Source: CAYUVH01 sp964448135
GTDB lineage: Bacteria; Verrucomicrobiota; Verrucomicrobiia; Limisphaerales; UBA8199
Direction of reading: 5' to 3'
Length of the DNA stretch: 64,000 nucleotides
Assembly: GCA_964448135.1 (NCBI GenBank)
Contig: CAYUVH010000036.1
Coordinates: 1 to 64,000, forward strand
Part shown: piece by piece, positions 17,175 to 25,150 of the stretch
How the letters are laid out: every line of letters starts with the position of its first letter
How positions within the stretch are numbered: position 1 is the stretch's first letter
Notes under the pieces: model-generated
The model's database searches: none
What the model was told of the DNA's origin: nothing
What the model saw: the letters and a program-made list of their open reading frames with translations, nothing else
Translations under genes and position numbers: made by a program

Positions 17175-17939
17175 ATGGCAGCACAACAATACGCGCTCCT
17201 AGGCCTCGGAAATCTGGTCGGGCAGGGTGTCACGGACGCGCGGCATGCGACGTTAAAGGCGGTTGTGAAAAGCAATGACGATTGCGGATATATCATCTCC
17301 AACGAGTATATCTGCTCCGAGATTGGGAGATGGTTGGGACTTCCGATTCCGCCAAGCGGTTTGGTCTATTCACCGGGCTCTGCGACGGAACACTGGTTCG
17401 CGCAACTCAATTTTAATCTTACAGGTGACACGCTCCCAGTTGTTGACGAGCAACTTTGCGTTAAAAAACTCCCAGCGCTTTCGACTGGATTAGTTCTTTT
17501 TGATATTTTAATTGCGAACAGCGACCGGCACCAAAATAACTTCGCCGTGGATTTTACGGCAAAGCCACCGCGCATGAGCGTGTTTGATCATAGTCATGCA
17601 CTTTTCGGTATTGATTACCCAAACGGCGCTCTAAGACTCGCCAAACTTCGTGACAGGATCGGAGCTTCTGGAGGGTCTGCAACGTGTGGGAACCGACAGT
17701 GTTTGTTGGATTATTTGGATGATCCCAAGTTGTTTGAGGACTGGTACTTGCGAATCGAGGGCCTGCCAGATTATTTGCTCAAAGACGCTTGCGACGCTAC
17801 TGTATCACTGGGCATGATAACGCAGGCAGATGCTGATGCCGCGTTCGACTTTTTGAAATATCGAAGGCGGAATATCCGGGAACTTGTGAAGAACTACAGA
17901 TCGGAGTTTTCGGCAATCCAGCAGTGGCCTCTTATTTAA
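17175..17939 (+). CDS. HipA-like kinase domain protein (HipA_2 type)
   Basis: The 254-residue protein resembles the compact HipA-like kinases. The catalytic loop is FDILIANSDRHQNNF (about residues 113-127), matching the HipA N-x-D-R-H-x-x-N pattern. The metal-binding segment is MSVFDHSHALFG. HipA itself phosphorylates glutamyl-tRNA synthetase and causes growth arrest; targets of this short family are unknown. It is followed directly by a DUF3037 gene with a TAATG overlap, a recurrent pairing in bacteria. Base composition is lower in GC than its neighbours and an integrase remnant precedes it, suggesting transfer. It lacks the HipA N-terminal domain and has no HipB-like gene. Confidence 0.75.
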   Translation: MAAQQYALLGLGNLVGQGVTDARHATLKAVVKSNDDCGYIISNEYICSEIGRWLGLPIPPSGLVYSPGSATEHWFAQLNFNLTGDTLPVVDEQLCVKKLPALSTGLVLFDILIANSDRHQNNFAVDFTAKPPRMSVFDHSHALFGIDYPNGALRLAKLRDRIGASGGSATCGNRQCLLDYLDDPKLFEDWYLRIEGLPDYLLKDACDATVSLGMITQADADAAFDFLKYRRRNIRELVKNYRSEFSAIQQWPLI

Positions 17940-18805
17940 TGAGCGCGGCTACATACTTAATCGCAAAGTATATTCCGGACTTGTTCAGAAATGAACCGAG
18001 GAATATCGGGGTGATTTTGTGGTCTGAAGCTGGTGTGTTCGCCAAATTCCGCGGGGTAGACTCTAGCGGTGGAATGGACGGAAGAACATTCCCTGATTTC
18101 ATTGGCTCAACTGATGTCTATAAACAATGGGTTAAGACCTGGCTGCGATGTATCAGCGTGGGAAAAATGCAATACATCGGCAAGAGGGAAACCGAGGAAG
18201 CCTCCAGTCCAAAGTTTTTGGACGCATTAACCACCACAAGCAATGGCAATTACGTTTTGATCCGTGGTGGAGAGATTTTTGAAAAAGTTGATTCCGACAA
18301 CGTTTCAAACGTCTTGGAATTTCTCTATAAAAGTCTGGTTTGGGATGAGCCAGAAAAGGAAGCTGAAAAACACACCCTTGAAACCGAATGCAGCCGGGTA
18401 ATGGAATTGAGCAAATTGGATGGAGACCCAATGTTGAGGGAAAACGAAACTGTAGCCTGCGCTTTCGGGGCCGTCACAAAACGCTTTGAATTCAGCTATT
18501 ATTACGGAAACGGAACGCCATCGTGGCTGGCCCAAAAAATCCATTTCTCATCAAAGGCCAAGGAGATGGAAAAAACGGTTGAATCTTTCGCATGGAAGTT
18601 TGATCGGGTTATTCAATCCAGTGTGGTTGCCCGGGATCGGAATATATCATTTATTTATCCGAGCCGGGAGCAGGAGAAGTCTCCTGGTGTAGTCGAAGCC
18701 ATAGCGGAGCTTTCGTCTGTTTCGAAGGTGGTAAATCTCCACGATAAGTGTACGGCAGTATCAGTGCTGCTCGCTTTGGTATCCGGAGCCAAACACCACG
18801 TCTAA
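17939..18805 (+). CDS. DUF3037 family protein
   Basis: This 288-residue protein starts at the ATG inside TAATG, overlapping the kinase stop, so translation is coupled. The N-terminal part (YLIAKYIPDLFRNEPRNIGVILWSEAGVFAKF) is typical of DUF3037 proteins, which commonly sit beside HipA-like kinases. It may act as the partner or antidote of the kinase, but that is inference from linkage. The gene is visibly AT-richer than the surroundings: bases 18241-18300 have 23 G or C out of 60. No membrane segment or signal peptide is present. Confidence 0.75.
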   Translation: MSAATYLIAKYIPDLFRNEPRNIGVILWSEAGVFAKFRGVDSSGGMDGRTFPDFIGSTDVYKQWVKTWLRCISVGKMQYIGKRETEEASSPKFLDALTTTSNGNYVLIRGGEIFEKVDSDNVSNVLEFLYKSLVWDEPEKEAEKHTLETECSRVMELSKLDGDPMLRENETVACAFGAVTKRFEFSYYYGNGTPSWLAQKIHFSSKAKEMEKTVESFAWKFDRVIQSSVVARDRNISFIYPSREQEKSPGVVEAIAELSSVSKVVNLHDKCTAVSVLLALVSGAKHHV

Positions 18806-19458
18806 ACCGGTGCCGATAAATGTTTTTGGAACTTGGAGGCGGTAGCCGTGTCCAACATCTTCCGCGGTGCAGCCTCAAAACACACGACGCGCGGCGGAGT
18901 CTTGGCTGTGTCCGGAAAGAAACCACACCGAGATTACCGCAACCACCGCGATACGCACCCCTGCACCAATGCCAGATAACCTCGCCGGCTGGTGGAACAT
19001 TGCGACCGTAAATGAAAAAGCCCGCCTGCGGGACTCCGGAAGGAGATCACTAAGAAAAACTTTATGGGAAACCCCTCGGGTTGCTGATTTTGGCCCGCAG
19101 CTTAAACTGTGAACGTTGAAGATAAGTAGCGACCGGGGGTGGGATTTGAACCCACAGCCGCAATCACGGCAACAGGCACACCACTCTTTGCCGCAAACTT
19201 CGCCAGAATCGTGCGCGGGTGAAATCGGACAAGCTCCCGGCTCAGATGCACGGCGGGGGGGTTCCGGCTTGTCGCCATGGCACTGGGCGGGTGTTGCGCG
19301 TCGGCAGCCCTTCTGGTAAGGCCGGACAAGGCTGAAATCCGGCACGCGCCCTGCTTTATGACCTGTGTGAATGGCCTTAGCCAAACTCCCCGGGGTGCGG
19401 ACAAGGATTCTTCCGGGTAGCCGGCCAATGGCCGGTGGATTACGTTCTTTGCAGTAAA
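18806..19458. other. Degenerate region with a tRNA-like 3' end
   Basis: No credible protein gene is seen. On the minus strand at about 19128-19165 there is a T-arm (GTGGG TTCAAAT CCCAC) and an acceptor-like end, but no matching 5' half was found. Its trailing sequence (19040-19130) matches the sequence beside the third tRNA-like copy (19795-19885), so the two are duplicates. Long antisense frames here resemble translated tRNA-type sequence, not proteins. Confidence 0.45.
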
Positions 19459-19530
19459 TGGTAGCCGGAGCGGGATTTGAACCCACACCCGTGCTTCCGA
19501 AAAAGCACGTTCGTTCCATTCGTCCCGGCT
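19459..19530 (-). tRNA. tRNA-like sequence with a reduced D-region
   Basis: The 72-base sequence folds as an acceptor stem AGCCGGG/TCCGGCT followed by encoded ACCA, a good T-arm (GTGGG TTCAAAT CCCGC), and a seven-pair hairpin CGTGCTT/AAGCACG. If that hairpin is an anticodon arm, the anticodon would read TCG (Arg). The 14 bases where the D-arm should be cannot form a stem. It is either a decayed tRNA, an atypical tRNA, or a small RNA with a tRNA-like end. Confidence 0.4.
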
Positions 19531-19653
19531 TCGCTCTTGGTGTGCGCAGCAACGCAGGCCGCGAGCTAAATTGTTCGCCTTCGATGCGTCAGGCATCCCC
19601 TGACGACTATTTTTCATCGATTTCATCCAAGCAGACACTATGCCACTCACCTT

Positions 19654-19678
19654 AGACCCCTGCGAACCGGGGTCTTTT
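19654..19678 (+). terminator. Possible intrinsic terminator
   Basis: A seven-pair GC-rich hairpin (AGACCCC, 8-base loop, GGGGTCT) is followed by a short T-run on the plus strand. No plus-strand gene ends just upstream, so its role is unclear; it may be left from a deleted gene. Confidence 0.4.
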
Positions 19679-19881
19679 GAAGCATGAGAACCTTGCATTG
19701 AGACTCGTTCGTTTGCTTTGGTGCCCAATGATTCTGCTATCATCACGTCAAAATCTACATACCCGCCGCCGCATACGGCAGGAGTGAGTTTCCTAGTGCG
19801 ATCCCTAGGAAAAACCTTAAGGAAAAGCCCGGGTTGCTGAATTTGGGCCGGAGGCTAGAGTGTAGGCATCGAAGATGAATG

Positions 19882-19978
19882 GGGTGGCCGGGGTGGGATT
19901 TGAACCACACAGCCGCGACCCCGGACCAATTTGCCAACCGGCCCTCGAAGAGTCGCGGACGATCCATTCGTCCCGGCC
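19882..19978 (-). ncRNA. tRNA-like RNA with a long hairpin replacing the anticodon arm
   Basis: An acceptor stem GGCCGGG/CCCGGCC and a slightly imperfect T-arm (GTGG...CCAC around TTCAAATC) flank a long hairpin closed by CCGCGAC/GTCGCGG. The 5' segment ACGAATGGA matches that of the tRNA-like copy at 19459-19530 exactly. The CCA end is replaced by CCC. The organisation (acceptor, T-arm, no D-stem, long helix) recalls the tRNA-like domain of tmRNA, but no tag frame was found. It may be a pseudogene. Confidence 0.35.
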
Positions 19979-19999
19979 ACTGGCCCCGGAACGCACTCA

Positions 20000-20496
20000 A
20001 CGCGTTCCGGGGCAAACTCTACAGTTCCACTTCCGAAGCGCATATTACGGCAAACAAGACCACCCCGCCACGAGAGGCTTCCCAGCCGCCCTAGGGTTTT
20101 CCCTTGGACATCAAATCGAACGCCAAACTTCATGGTTTGCCCCATTTAGCGGCGCTGCGGGGCCTAAATGGCGTCGGGCTGGTCGCTGGATTCGGACAGC
20201 GGCGGGACACTTTCCGTGTCCTCCTGTCTCACGGTTTGCACCACCGGCGCCGGTGCCAGGTCAATCAATTCCACCATCTAAAGCGACGCCAGCAGCCAGT
20301 ACCACATCACCACAATGTGATCAAAATACGAGACCGACAAAAACAATATGCAGTGAGAAACCAGGATGACACCATGCGTCCACAGAAAGAAAAAGGCCCG
20401 ACGGTGAAGCCAGGCCGTGTGGCGGAGAATTTCCCAACTACCTACGCTGCCATTTGCGAGACGCCTAAAAGTAAGCCTTCACAAGAGGTAAGCCAT
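20000..20496. other. Degenerate intergenic region
   Basis: Nothing coding could be supported. A hairpin GCCCCGGAACGC...GCGTTCCGGGGC lies at about 19983-20014, beside the last tRNA-like copy. The rest looks like decayed accessory DNA leading into the transposase remnant. Confidence 0.4.
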
Positions 20497-20676
20497 GTCG
20501 AAAAACAGAATCATACCCTGCGGATGCATTGCCGCCGGTTGACCCGGCTCACGAACGCTTTCAGCAAGAAGCTTGAGAATTTTGAAGCTGCGGTCGCGCT
20601 TAACTTCGCGTACTACAACTTCTGCAGGGCTCACATTGCAATCCGTCGAACGCGGCTTAAGAAGCTGGCGTCGTAA
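20497..20676 (+). pseudogene. Transposase C-terminal remnant
   Basis: Sixty codons read VEKQNHTLRMHCRRLTRLTN and then FSKKLENFEAAVALNFAYYN, which matches the end of IS1-like/DDE transposases (typically ERxNxTxRMxxRRFTRLTNAFSKK). Only the end of the catalytic domain with its glutamate survives; no N-terminal part, terminal inverted repeats or target duplication were recognised. It marks an old insertion in the accessory stretch. Confidence 0.7.
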
Positions 20677-20694
20677 ATAGAACTTATATCAAAT

Positions 20695-20895
20695 TTGATT
20701 ATCGCCATTTATATTCCCGACCTGTATTTCGAGGCAATCGTCATGGTGGCCATGTTCGGAATTCCTTGGCTTTGTTTTGTCTGCTACGCTAGGGGGAGGA
20801 AAGCCGCAATTAAAGCGAACCAAATCGCAATAGATGAACGGGCCAAGCTTTTGGAATATCAGCGCAAGGAGCGCGAGAAGGCGATTTCAAATTAG
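20695..20895 (+). CDS. Possible small membrane protein
   Basis: A 66-codon frame starting at TTG, or 50 codons from ATG 20737, encodes one hydrophobic segment (AIVMVAMFGIPWLCFVCYA) followed by a basic, coiled-coil-like tail (RKAAIKANQIAIDERAKLLE). Single-span proteins with such tails are common small membrane proteins. No family was recognised and no Shine-Dalgarno is seen, so this is tentative. Confidence 0.4.
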   Translation: MIIAIYIPDLYFEAIVMVAMFGIPWLCFVCYARGRKAAIKANQIAIDERAKLLEYQRKEREKAISN

Positions 20896-20916
20896 GACAC
20901 TACCGCCTCTTTAGAG

Positions 20917-21069
20917 TCAGTCCAACCCCTTCACCTTGTCCCCCGGCATGGAGCGCACGATCCATTCGCGGGCCTTGATACGGTCTGCCACAGTGCCGCC
21001 AAGTAGCGCGAGCGTGCCGTCCCGGTATCGGCGGTGTCGAGTGGTGGGATCACAGCGGCGGCACGTCAC
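20917..21069 (-). CDS. 50-residue CxxC protein overlapping the upstream ORF
   Basis: This small ORF begins with GTG overlapping the stop of the 88-residue ORF (GTGA) and reads MTCRRCDPTTRHRRYRDG, then GTVADRIKAREWIVRSMPGD before ending KVKGLD. The N-terminal CRRC could hold metal. The start/stop overlap and protein-like composition support a real gene, possibly of phage or plasmid origin. Function unknown. Confidence 0.5.
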   Translation of the reverse strand: MTCRRCDPTTRHRRYRDGTLALLGGTVADRIKAREWIVRSMPGDKVKGLD

Positions 21070-21332
21070 TCGAGATCAGAGATGTCGCGATCATCCAACT
21101 GCGCGGCAAGACCAGGATCAATTTTCTCGGCACGTTCCAGCAATTTCTGAAACGCCCGCTTCTGACGCCGCGATAATTCCCCTTTGATTTGCTCCTCGGT
21201 TTTCCCTGTTCGCCCACGCTCAAGGTCAATCACGGCCCCATAAAGAGCCACAATCCACGCCTTTTGCTTCAGACTGTTTCGATGCAGCCCATCAATGATG
21301 CCGAATAATTGTTCTGCCTCTTTCGCATTCAT
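21066..21332 (-). CDS. Small helical hypothetical protein
   Basis: The 88-residue protein is charged and probably all-helical (MNAKEAEQLFGIIDGLHRNS at the start, RRQKRAFQKLLERAEKI near the end). Its stop overlaps the start of the 50-residue CxxC ORF, suggesting a two-gene unit. No family was recognised. Position among integrase and transposase remnants suggests an accessory origin. Confidence 0.5.
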   Translation of the reverse strand: MNAKEAEQLFGIIDGLHRNSLKQKAWIVALYGAVIDLERGRTGKTEEQIKGELSRRQKRAFQKLLERAEKIDPGLAAQLDDRDISDLE

Positions 21333-21511
21333 CAGAATTTTAGCCGCAAAATGCCGCCGGCGGTCACCTATGCCAAGTATGAACCAACCTCACCCGGAGA
21401 CAAAACAGACCTCTAACACCCGCAAACACGTTATGCGGTTACGTTATGCCAACGCATTCCACAGGACGCCGTGCTTTATAAAACCATTGATTCCATTGAT
21501 CCAAATCGCGC

Positions 21512-21599
21512 TGGTACCGGTGGTGGGACTCGAACCCACACGGCTGTTTAAGGCCCCAGGATTTTAAGTCCTGTATGTCTGCCATTCCATCACACCGGC
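21512..21599 (-). tRNA. tRNA-Leu (TAA anticodon)
   Basis: The minus strand folds as a complete class II tRNA: acceptor GCCGGTG/CACCGGT (one G-U closing pair), a D-arm region, an anticodon stem CAGGA/TCCTG with loop CTTAAAA giving anticodon TAA, a long variable arm, T-arm GTGGG TTCGAGT CCCAC, and an encoded ACCA end. It decodes UUA leucine. It lies at the right edge of the stretch rich in mobile-element remnants and could have served as an integration site, though no att duplication was found. Confidence 0.9.
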
Positions 21600-21775
21600 A
21601 CGGCGTCGCTTGGGTGACAGGCTTAAACTAGCCTCCCGACCGCAAGTGGTGAAGAAGGAAGTTCACAAGGTTAAGGCCATCTGCAAGCCGCTCTCCCAAA
21701 GCACGACAGCGAGCGTGGAACCAGCACAAGTCCCCTTGCCGTTGCGCCCTCTTCCGGCGAACATTATCGAACCAA

Positions 21776-22609
21776 ATGAGTGCTCTTTACGACGAAAAGG
21801 CCGTCAGAATCCTCCACGACACACATTGGACCTCCAAGGGATGGCGCCGCCCATTCGTTACCGCGCCTTCCGATCTTGCCTACGCGATCCGCAAAGGGCT
21901 GATGTTTCCGCCGGCACTGTTTCCGCACGACGCAACTCTGAAACGTTTGCACAAGTTGTGCGACAGTCTCTCCCCGGCACGCGTCGGCGATGCGTTCCTC
22001 GCCAGTCTGGGATCAAACGAACTCGCGTTGCGCTCCCCTCTCGGCAGCTTCGCCGTGGCCCGCTTCCGTCCCGCGCACAAGTTTGCACCCGGACCTTACT
22101 CCAGCGCCTGTAACGATTGCGGCCTGTATCGCAAACCCACCAGGAAACAGGCTACGAACCTCAATGTGCTGAACTTTGAACGCCTGAAATGCGGTGGTGT
22201 GCGCCACACCGACGCCGCTTATCAGCTATTTGACCTGGAGCAGTTTTGCCTGCTGCCGGCCTGTCCCCCGACTGACGGCGACATTACCATCTTCGGGGAC
22301 ATTTTGGAGACCATTCGAACTCTTCCTTCCGATGCCACCGTCGGTCACCTCGAGAAGGCCATTGCCAAAGTAGTTCCTTCCAACAAAAGCGAGCGCCGCC
22401 AGCTTATCGAAGTGCTCTCGCTCAGCGGCGTTCTAGCCTATCCGGGATACAGGAATTATTTCGATGACACCGAGCCGCCCAAAGACCGCCCATATCGAGA
22501 CACAGATTGGGGAGTGCCCGCGATGTATTGGCGCGCACGTGACGGCTACAACGTCAAACGATTGAAAGAATATTTTCCGAAGCACGCTTCGCAGCTCGCC
22601 AAGGCATGA
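21776..22609 (+). CDS. Hypothetical protein with a CxxC motif
   Basis: The 277-residue protein is soluble, has no signal peptide, and carries SSACNDCGLYR (about residues 110-120) plus further cysteines (CGGVRH, CLLPACPP) that may bind zinc. The C-terminal part ends with a conserved-looking YRNYFDDTEPPKDRPYRDTDW. No family was recognised. It lies alone just beyond tRNA-Leu, a common location for horizontally acquired genes, so a defence or accessory role is conceivable but unsupported. Confidence 0.65.
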   Translation: MSALYDEKAVRILHDTHWTSKGWRRPFVTAPSDLAYAIRKGLMFPPALFPHDATLKRLHKLCDSLSPARVGDAFLASLGSNELALRSPLGSFAVARFRPAHKFAPGPYSSACNDCGLYRKPTRKQATNLNVLNFERLKCGGVRHTDAAYQLFDLEQFCLLPACPPTDGDITIFGDILETIRTLPSDATVGHLEKAIAKVVPSNKSERRQLIEVLSLSGVLAYPGYRNYFDDTEPPKDRPYRDTDWGVPAMYWRARDGYNVKRLKEYFPKHASQLAKA

Positions 22610-22645
22610 ACGCAACTCTCACCGTGTTCCTGAGATGAGTTCCAA

Positions 22646-23497
22646 TCACGGCACTGTCTTAAGCTGCGACCGTTGCGGCTCGAGCAATCCCAGATCGTCC
22701 TGGTAAAAATAAAGTTCCCGGCCCGCCGCCCACGAATGGATGAACCGCAACAACCCCCTGGCTCGGATCCACCGCGCCGAGCCATCGATGAAGACTTCGT
22801 TCGCTCCCGCCGGCAGCATTGAGGAGCCGTCGTGGTGCGCGGGCAGATACTGCCAGGCGGGCCCCCACGTCGGGGCGGTGAAGCCGCCCCAATTGACCGC
22901 ATCCGGACGCGCCACCAAGTCGGCCGCCAGCATCCAGCCGGGCTTGGACAACGACACTTTGACCGGGCTCGCGGACGCAATGCCGGTGCCGGGGACCACG
23001 CCGTTGTTCAGCCACGTCGCGATCCCGCCGTAATACTGATAGCTCACCACGTACTGGTCGAAGGTCGAGCTCAAGGAGGGCAACCCGGGCCGGTCGGGAC
23101 AATCCCACACGCTCTTGCCGTTGGTCTGCGTCACGTCCAAACCCATGGTCTTCCACGCTTGAATGGAGCTGTCGGCCAGGTCGAATTGCAGCGGGAGAAT
23201 CCCGCCACTGGCCGGCACCACCTTGTCCTGGTTGTCCAGCGCGTAAATATGGGCCGCCAGACCGATCTGCTTCAGGTTGTTCACGCACGAAATGCGCTGC
23301 CCCCGTTCCTTCGCCCGGCTCAAGGCCGGCAGCAACATCGCCGCCAGGATGGCAATGATCGCTATTACCACCAGTAATTCAATCAATGTGAAGGCCGCAT
23401 GGGCCGGACCGTGGTCAACGACGACCTGCCGGCGACGGGCGGTGAACCGCGCTCGCAAACTGGGGGATGCCTTATTCGTGGAACTATTATTGCCCAA
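22646..23497 (-). CDS. Prepilin-like secreted protein
   Basis: The 283-residue protein has a type IV prepilin-type signal: a basic leader, then AAFTLIELLVVIAIIAILAA (from about residue 34) with the cleavage-site phenylalanine and conserved Glu at +5. The block RAKERGQRISCVNNLKQIGL is standard in the very numerous pseudopilin-like proteins of Verrucomicrobiota and Planctomycetota. The rest is an exported domain of unknown function that ends WVRA-like. The frame starts with TTG, and no ATG precedes the signal, so the exact start is uncertain. It is monocistronic. Confidence 0.85.
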   Translation of the reverse strand: MGNNSSTNKASPSLRARFTARRRQVVVDHGPAHAAFTLIELLVVIAIIAILAAMLLPALSRAKERGQRISCVNNLKQIGLAAHIYALDNQDKVVPASGGILPLQFDLADSSIQAWKTMGLDVTQTNGKSVWDCPDRPGLPSLSSTFDQYVVSYQYYGGIATWLNNGVVPGTGIASASPVKVSLSKPGWMLAADLVARPDAVNWGGFTAPTWGPAWQYLPAHHDGSSMLPAGANEVFIDGSARWIRARGLLRFIHSWAAGRELYFYQDDLGLLEPQRSQLKTVP

Positions 23498-23596
23498 AGG
23501 CGGCGGCTTGCAACTTCACGCTTATCACCGAAAGCGGTGATAAGCGATCACGGCCGAGCCGGGCTCCCGCCTTCTCCTCCTCGCCGATCGGTCAGC

Positions 23597-24358
23597 CTAA
23601 TTGTCGTTCCAATTCAGCGTGGTCAGCACCTGCTGCCGCCAAACCTTATAGGCCGGTTCCGTGAGATGAAGGCCGTCCTCGGTATACTCGGCCTTGAGCT
23701 GGCCTTCGGCGTCGCGCAGGAGCGCGTGGAGGTCCAGATAGGAACAATTGTATTTCGATGCCAGCTTCTTCAACCGCTCATTGAAGGCGACGATCTCCGC
23801 GTTGCGTTTCGCGTAATTTCCACACGTCGGCAGCAGCGATTGCACCACGATCCGCAGGTCCGGACGGCGCGCGCGGATTCGCTTCAGCATCTCGTCATAA
23901 CCCGCCTCCATGGAGTCCAGGCTGCGACCCGAGTTCAAATCGTTGATGCCAATCAGGATGAACAGGTCCGAGGGCGCGCAATCGAACACCGAGCAATCGA
24001 GCCGCTGGAGCACGCCGCGCGGATCGTTGGTGGGCATGTTGTTGCCGATCACGTCCGCGCCGATGCCGCGGTTCAGGATGCGCCGACCGGGGAAATATTT
24101 CGTGATGTCGAATCCCTCGGTGATGCTGTCCCCCAGCAACACCGCGTGCTGAAAGGTGAGATCCTCGGCCTTGAACATGGTGACCCGGTTCTGCCAATGC
24201 ATCTTGAACAAGGCCGCCAGATCCACGGGCGCCTTGGCGGGCTCTTCCTTTTTGGCCGCGTCAGGCTTCGGCGCGCCGGCGGCAACCGGCTCCCCCGCGA
24301 GACACGCAACGCTGACCAGGACGAGCACGGCGGCGACGCAACCAGTTCTAATTTTCAT
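23597..24358 (-). CDS. SGNH/GDSL-type esterase
   Basis: The 253-residue protein has a signal peptide (MKIRTGCVAAVLVLVSVACL) and an SGNH hydrolase domain: block I LLGDSITEGF, block II NRGIGAD, block III IGINDL, and block V DGLHLT with the catalytic Asp/His. Members deacylate sugars or lipids outside the cytoplasm; this subgroup resembles platelet-activating-factor acetylhydrolase-like and carbohydrate-esterase proteins. Its ATG overlaps the stop of the VapC-like gene, an unusual arrangement that implies co-translation with a toxin-antitoxin pair. Confidence 0.85.
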   Translation of the reverse strand: MKIRTGCVAAVLVLVSVACLAGEPVAAGAPKPDAAKKEEPAKAPVDLAALFKMHWQNRVTMFKAEDLTFQHAVLLGDSITEGFDITKYFPGRRILNRGIGADVIGNNMPTNDPRGVLQRLDCSVFDCAPSDLFILIGINDLNSGRSLDSMEAGYDEMLKRIRARRPDLRIVVQSLLPTCGNYAKRNAEIVAFNERLKKLASKYNCSYLDLHALLRDAEGQLKAEYTEDGLHLTEPAYKVWRQQVLTTLNWNDN

Positions 24359-24789
24359 GTTTTCACCGTCAGCCCCTCCAATTTCGCCACAGTGCGCTGC
24401 CGTTCGTCAAATGTAACAAACGTTTTCACTCCCAAGCTCAACGCCACGGCAACGTGGAGGAGATCAAGTGTCCGGCAACCGATATTGGCGGCGTGACGGT
24501 CAGACAGGTCGCGGGCAAATCTCCAAACGGCTGCTTCCTTGTATTCGGGTCTTTTCCAGCGTCCGGACAAAATGTCCTCATCAAGAGCTTCCACTGAAGC
24601 TTGCATTTCCGTCGCAGTGATTTCTTTCCGAAAGGCTTGGAGACGTAACGCAGTTCGCGCTTCGATTTCCTGCCAGGGCGTCAGGAGGTAGGGAGCCGGG
24701 CATTCATTCGCCAGGCGAACGGCATCGGGGCTGGTGGCTTCCTGAACGTAAAGTTTGAGGATGATCGCCGTATCGAAATAGGCGTTCAT
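24355..24789 (-). CDS. PIN-domain toxin (VapC-like)
   Basis: The 144-residue protein has the PIN acidic pattern: FDTAIILKLYVQE near the N-terminus, an E in the central helix (PWQEIEARTAL), and TLDLLHVAVAL plus TFDERQ at the C-terminus. VapC toxins are Mg-dependent RNases that cut tRNA or rRNA. ATG 24789 lies in a TGATG overlap with the antitoxin stop; a GTG one codon earlier is possible. The gene downstream is an SGNH esterase whose start overlaps this stop. Confidence 0.8.
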   Translation of the reverse strand: MNAYFDTAIILKLYVQEATSPDAVRLANECPAPYLLTPWQEIEARTALRLQAFRKEITATEMQASVEALDEDILSGRWKRPEYKEAAVWRFARDLSDRHAANIGCRTLDLLHVAVALSLGVKTFVTFDERQRTVAKLEGLTVKT

Positions 24790-25031
24790 CACCAGTCGCC
24801 GCGCGCGTAATCAATCACGGCTTCACTATTAGCGACCACCTTGTTCCCGTAAATGCGTTTGAGGCGCGCGCCAAAATCAGGCCAGCTGTCAGAACCGGAC
24901 CCGGACACGCCGCTACCATTGCCTGCCCCCGGGACGGCTGGTGTCTTCAACTCGTCAAAAAGGCGCGCAAACGCCTCCCGCTCCCTGGCGGATAGCGCCT
25001 TCAATTGCTCGATCAGTTCGGCGACGCTCAT
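24789..25031 (-). CDS. Antitoxin-like protein (VapB position)
   Basis: The 80-residue protein precedes the PIN toxin with an overlapping stop/start. Its N-terminus (MSVAELIEQLKALSAREREA) is helical; a Gly/Ser linker follows; the C-terminus (RLKRIYGNKVVANSEAVIDY) could occupy the toxin active site. No classical VapB DNA-binding fold is obvious. The antitoxin role rests on position, size and the toxin next door. Confidence 0.65.
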   Translation of the reverse strand: MSVAELIEQLKALSAREREAFARLFDELKTPAVPGAGNGSGVSGSGSDSWPDFGARLKRIYGNKVVANSEAVIDYARGDW

Positions 25032-25150
25032 CTACGGCAACTATAACCTGTGGAGCGGTGAAACGTCAAGAAACCGGCCGGTCGGATGGCTGCAACCGAA
25101 TTAGTCGGCGACGCTCTCAAGGCCGGAAATCTGAGGTTTCTTTTGCTGCC

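Noticed and set aside
18875..19746. Two long minus-strand frames over the tRNA-like region
   Set aside because: Their translations are the typical products of reading through tRNA-type sequence (GSNPAPAT, VWVQIPLRLP) and have no folded-protein features.
16766..21599. An intact prophage or integrative element
   Set aside because: Only fragments of an integrase and a transposase remain, no structural phage genes are present, and no matching att repeats were found beside tRNA-Leu.
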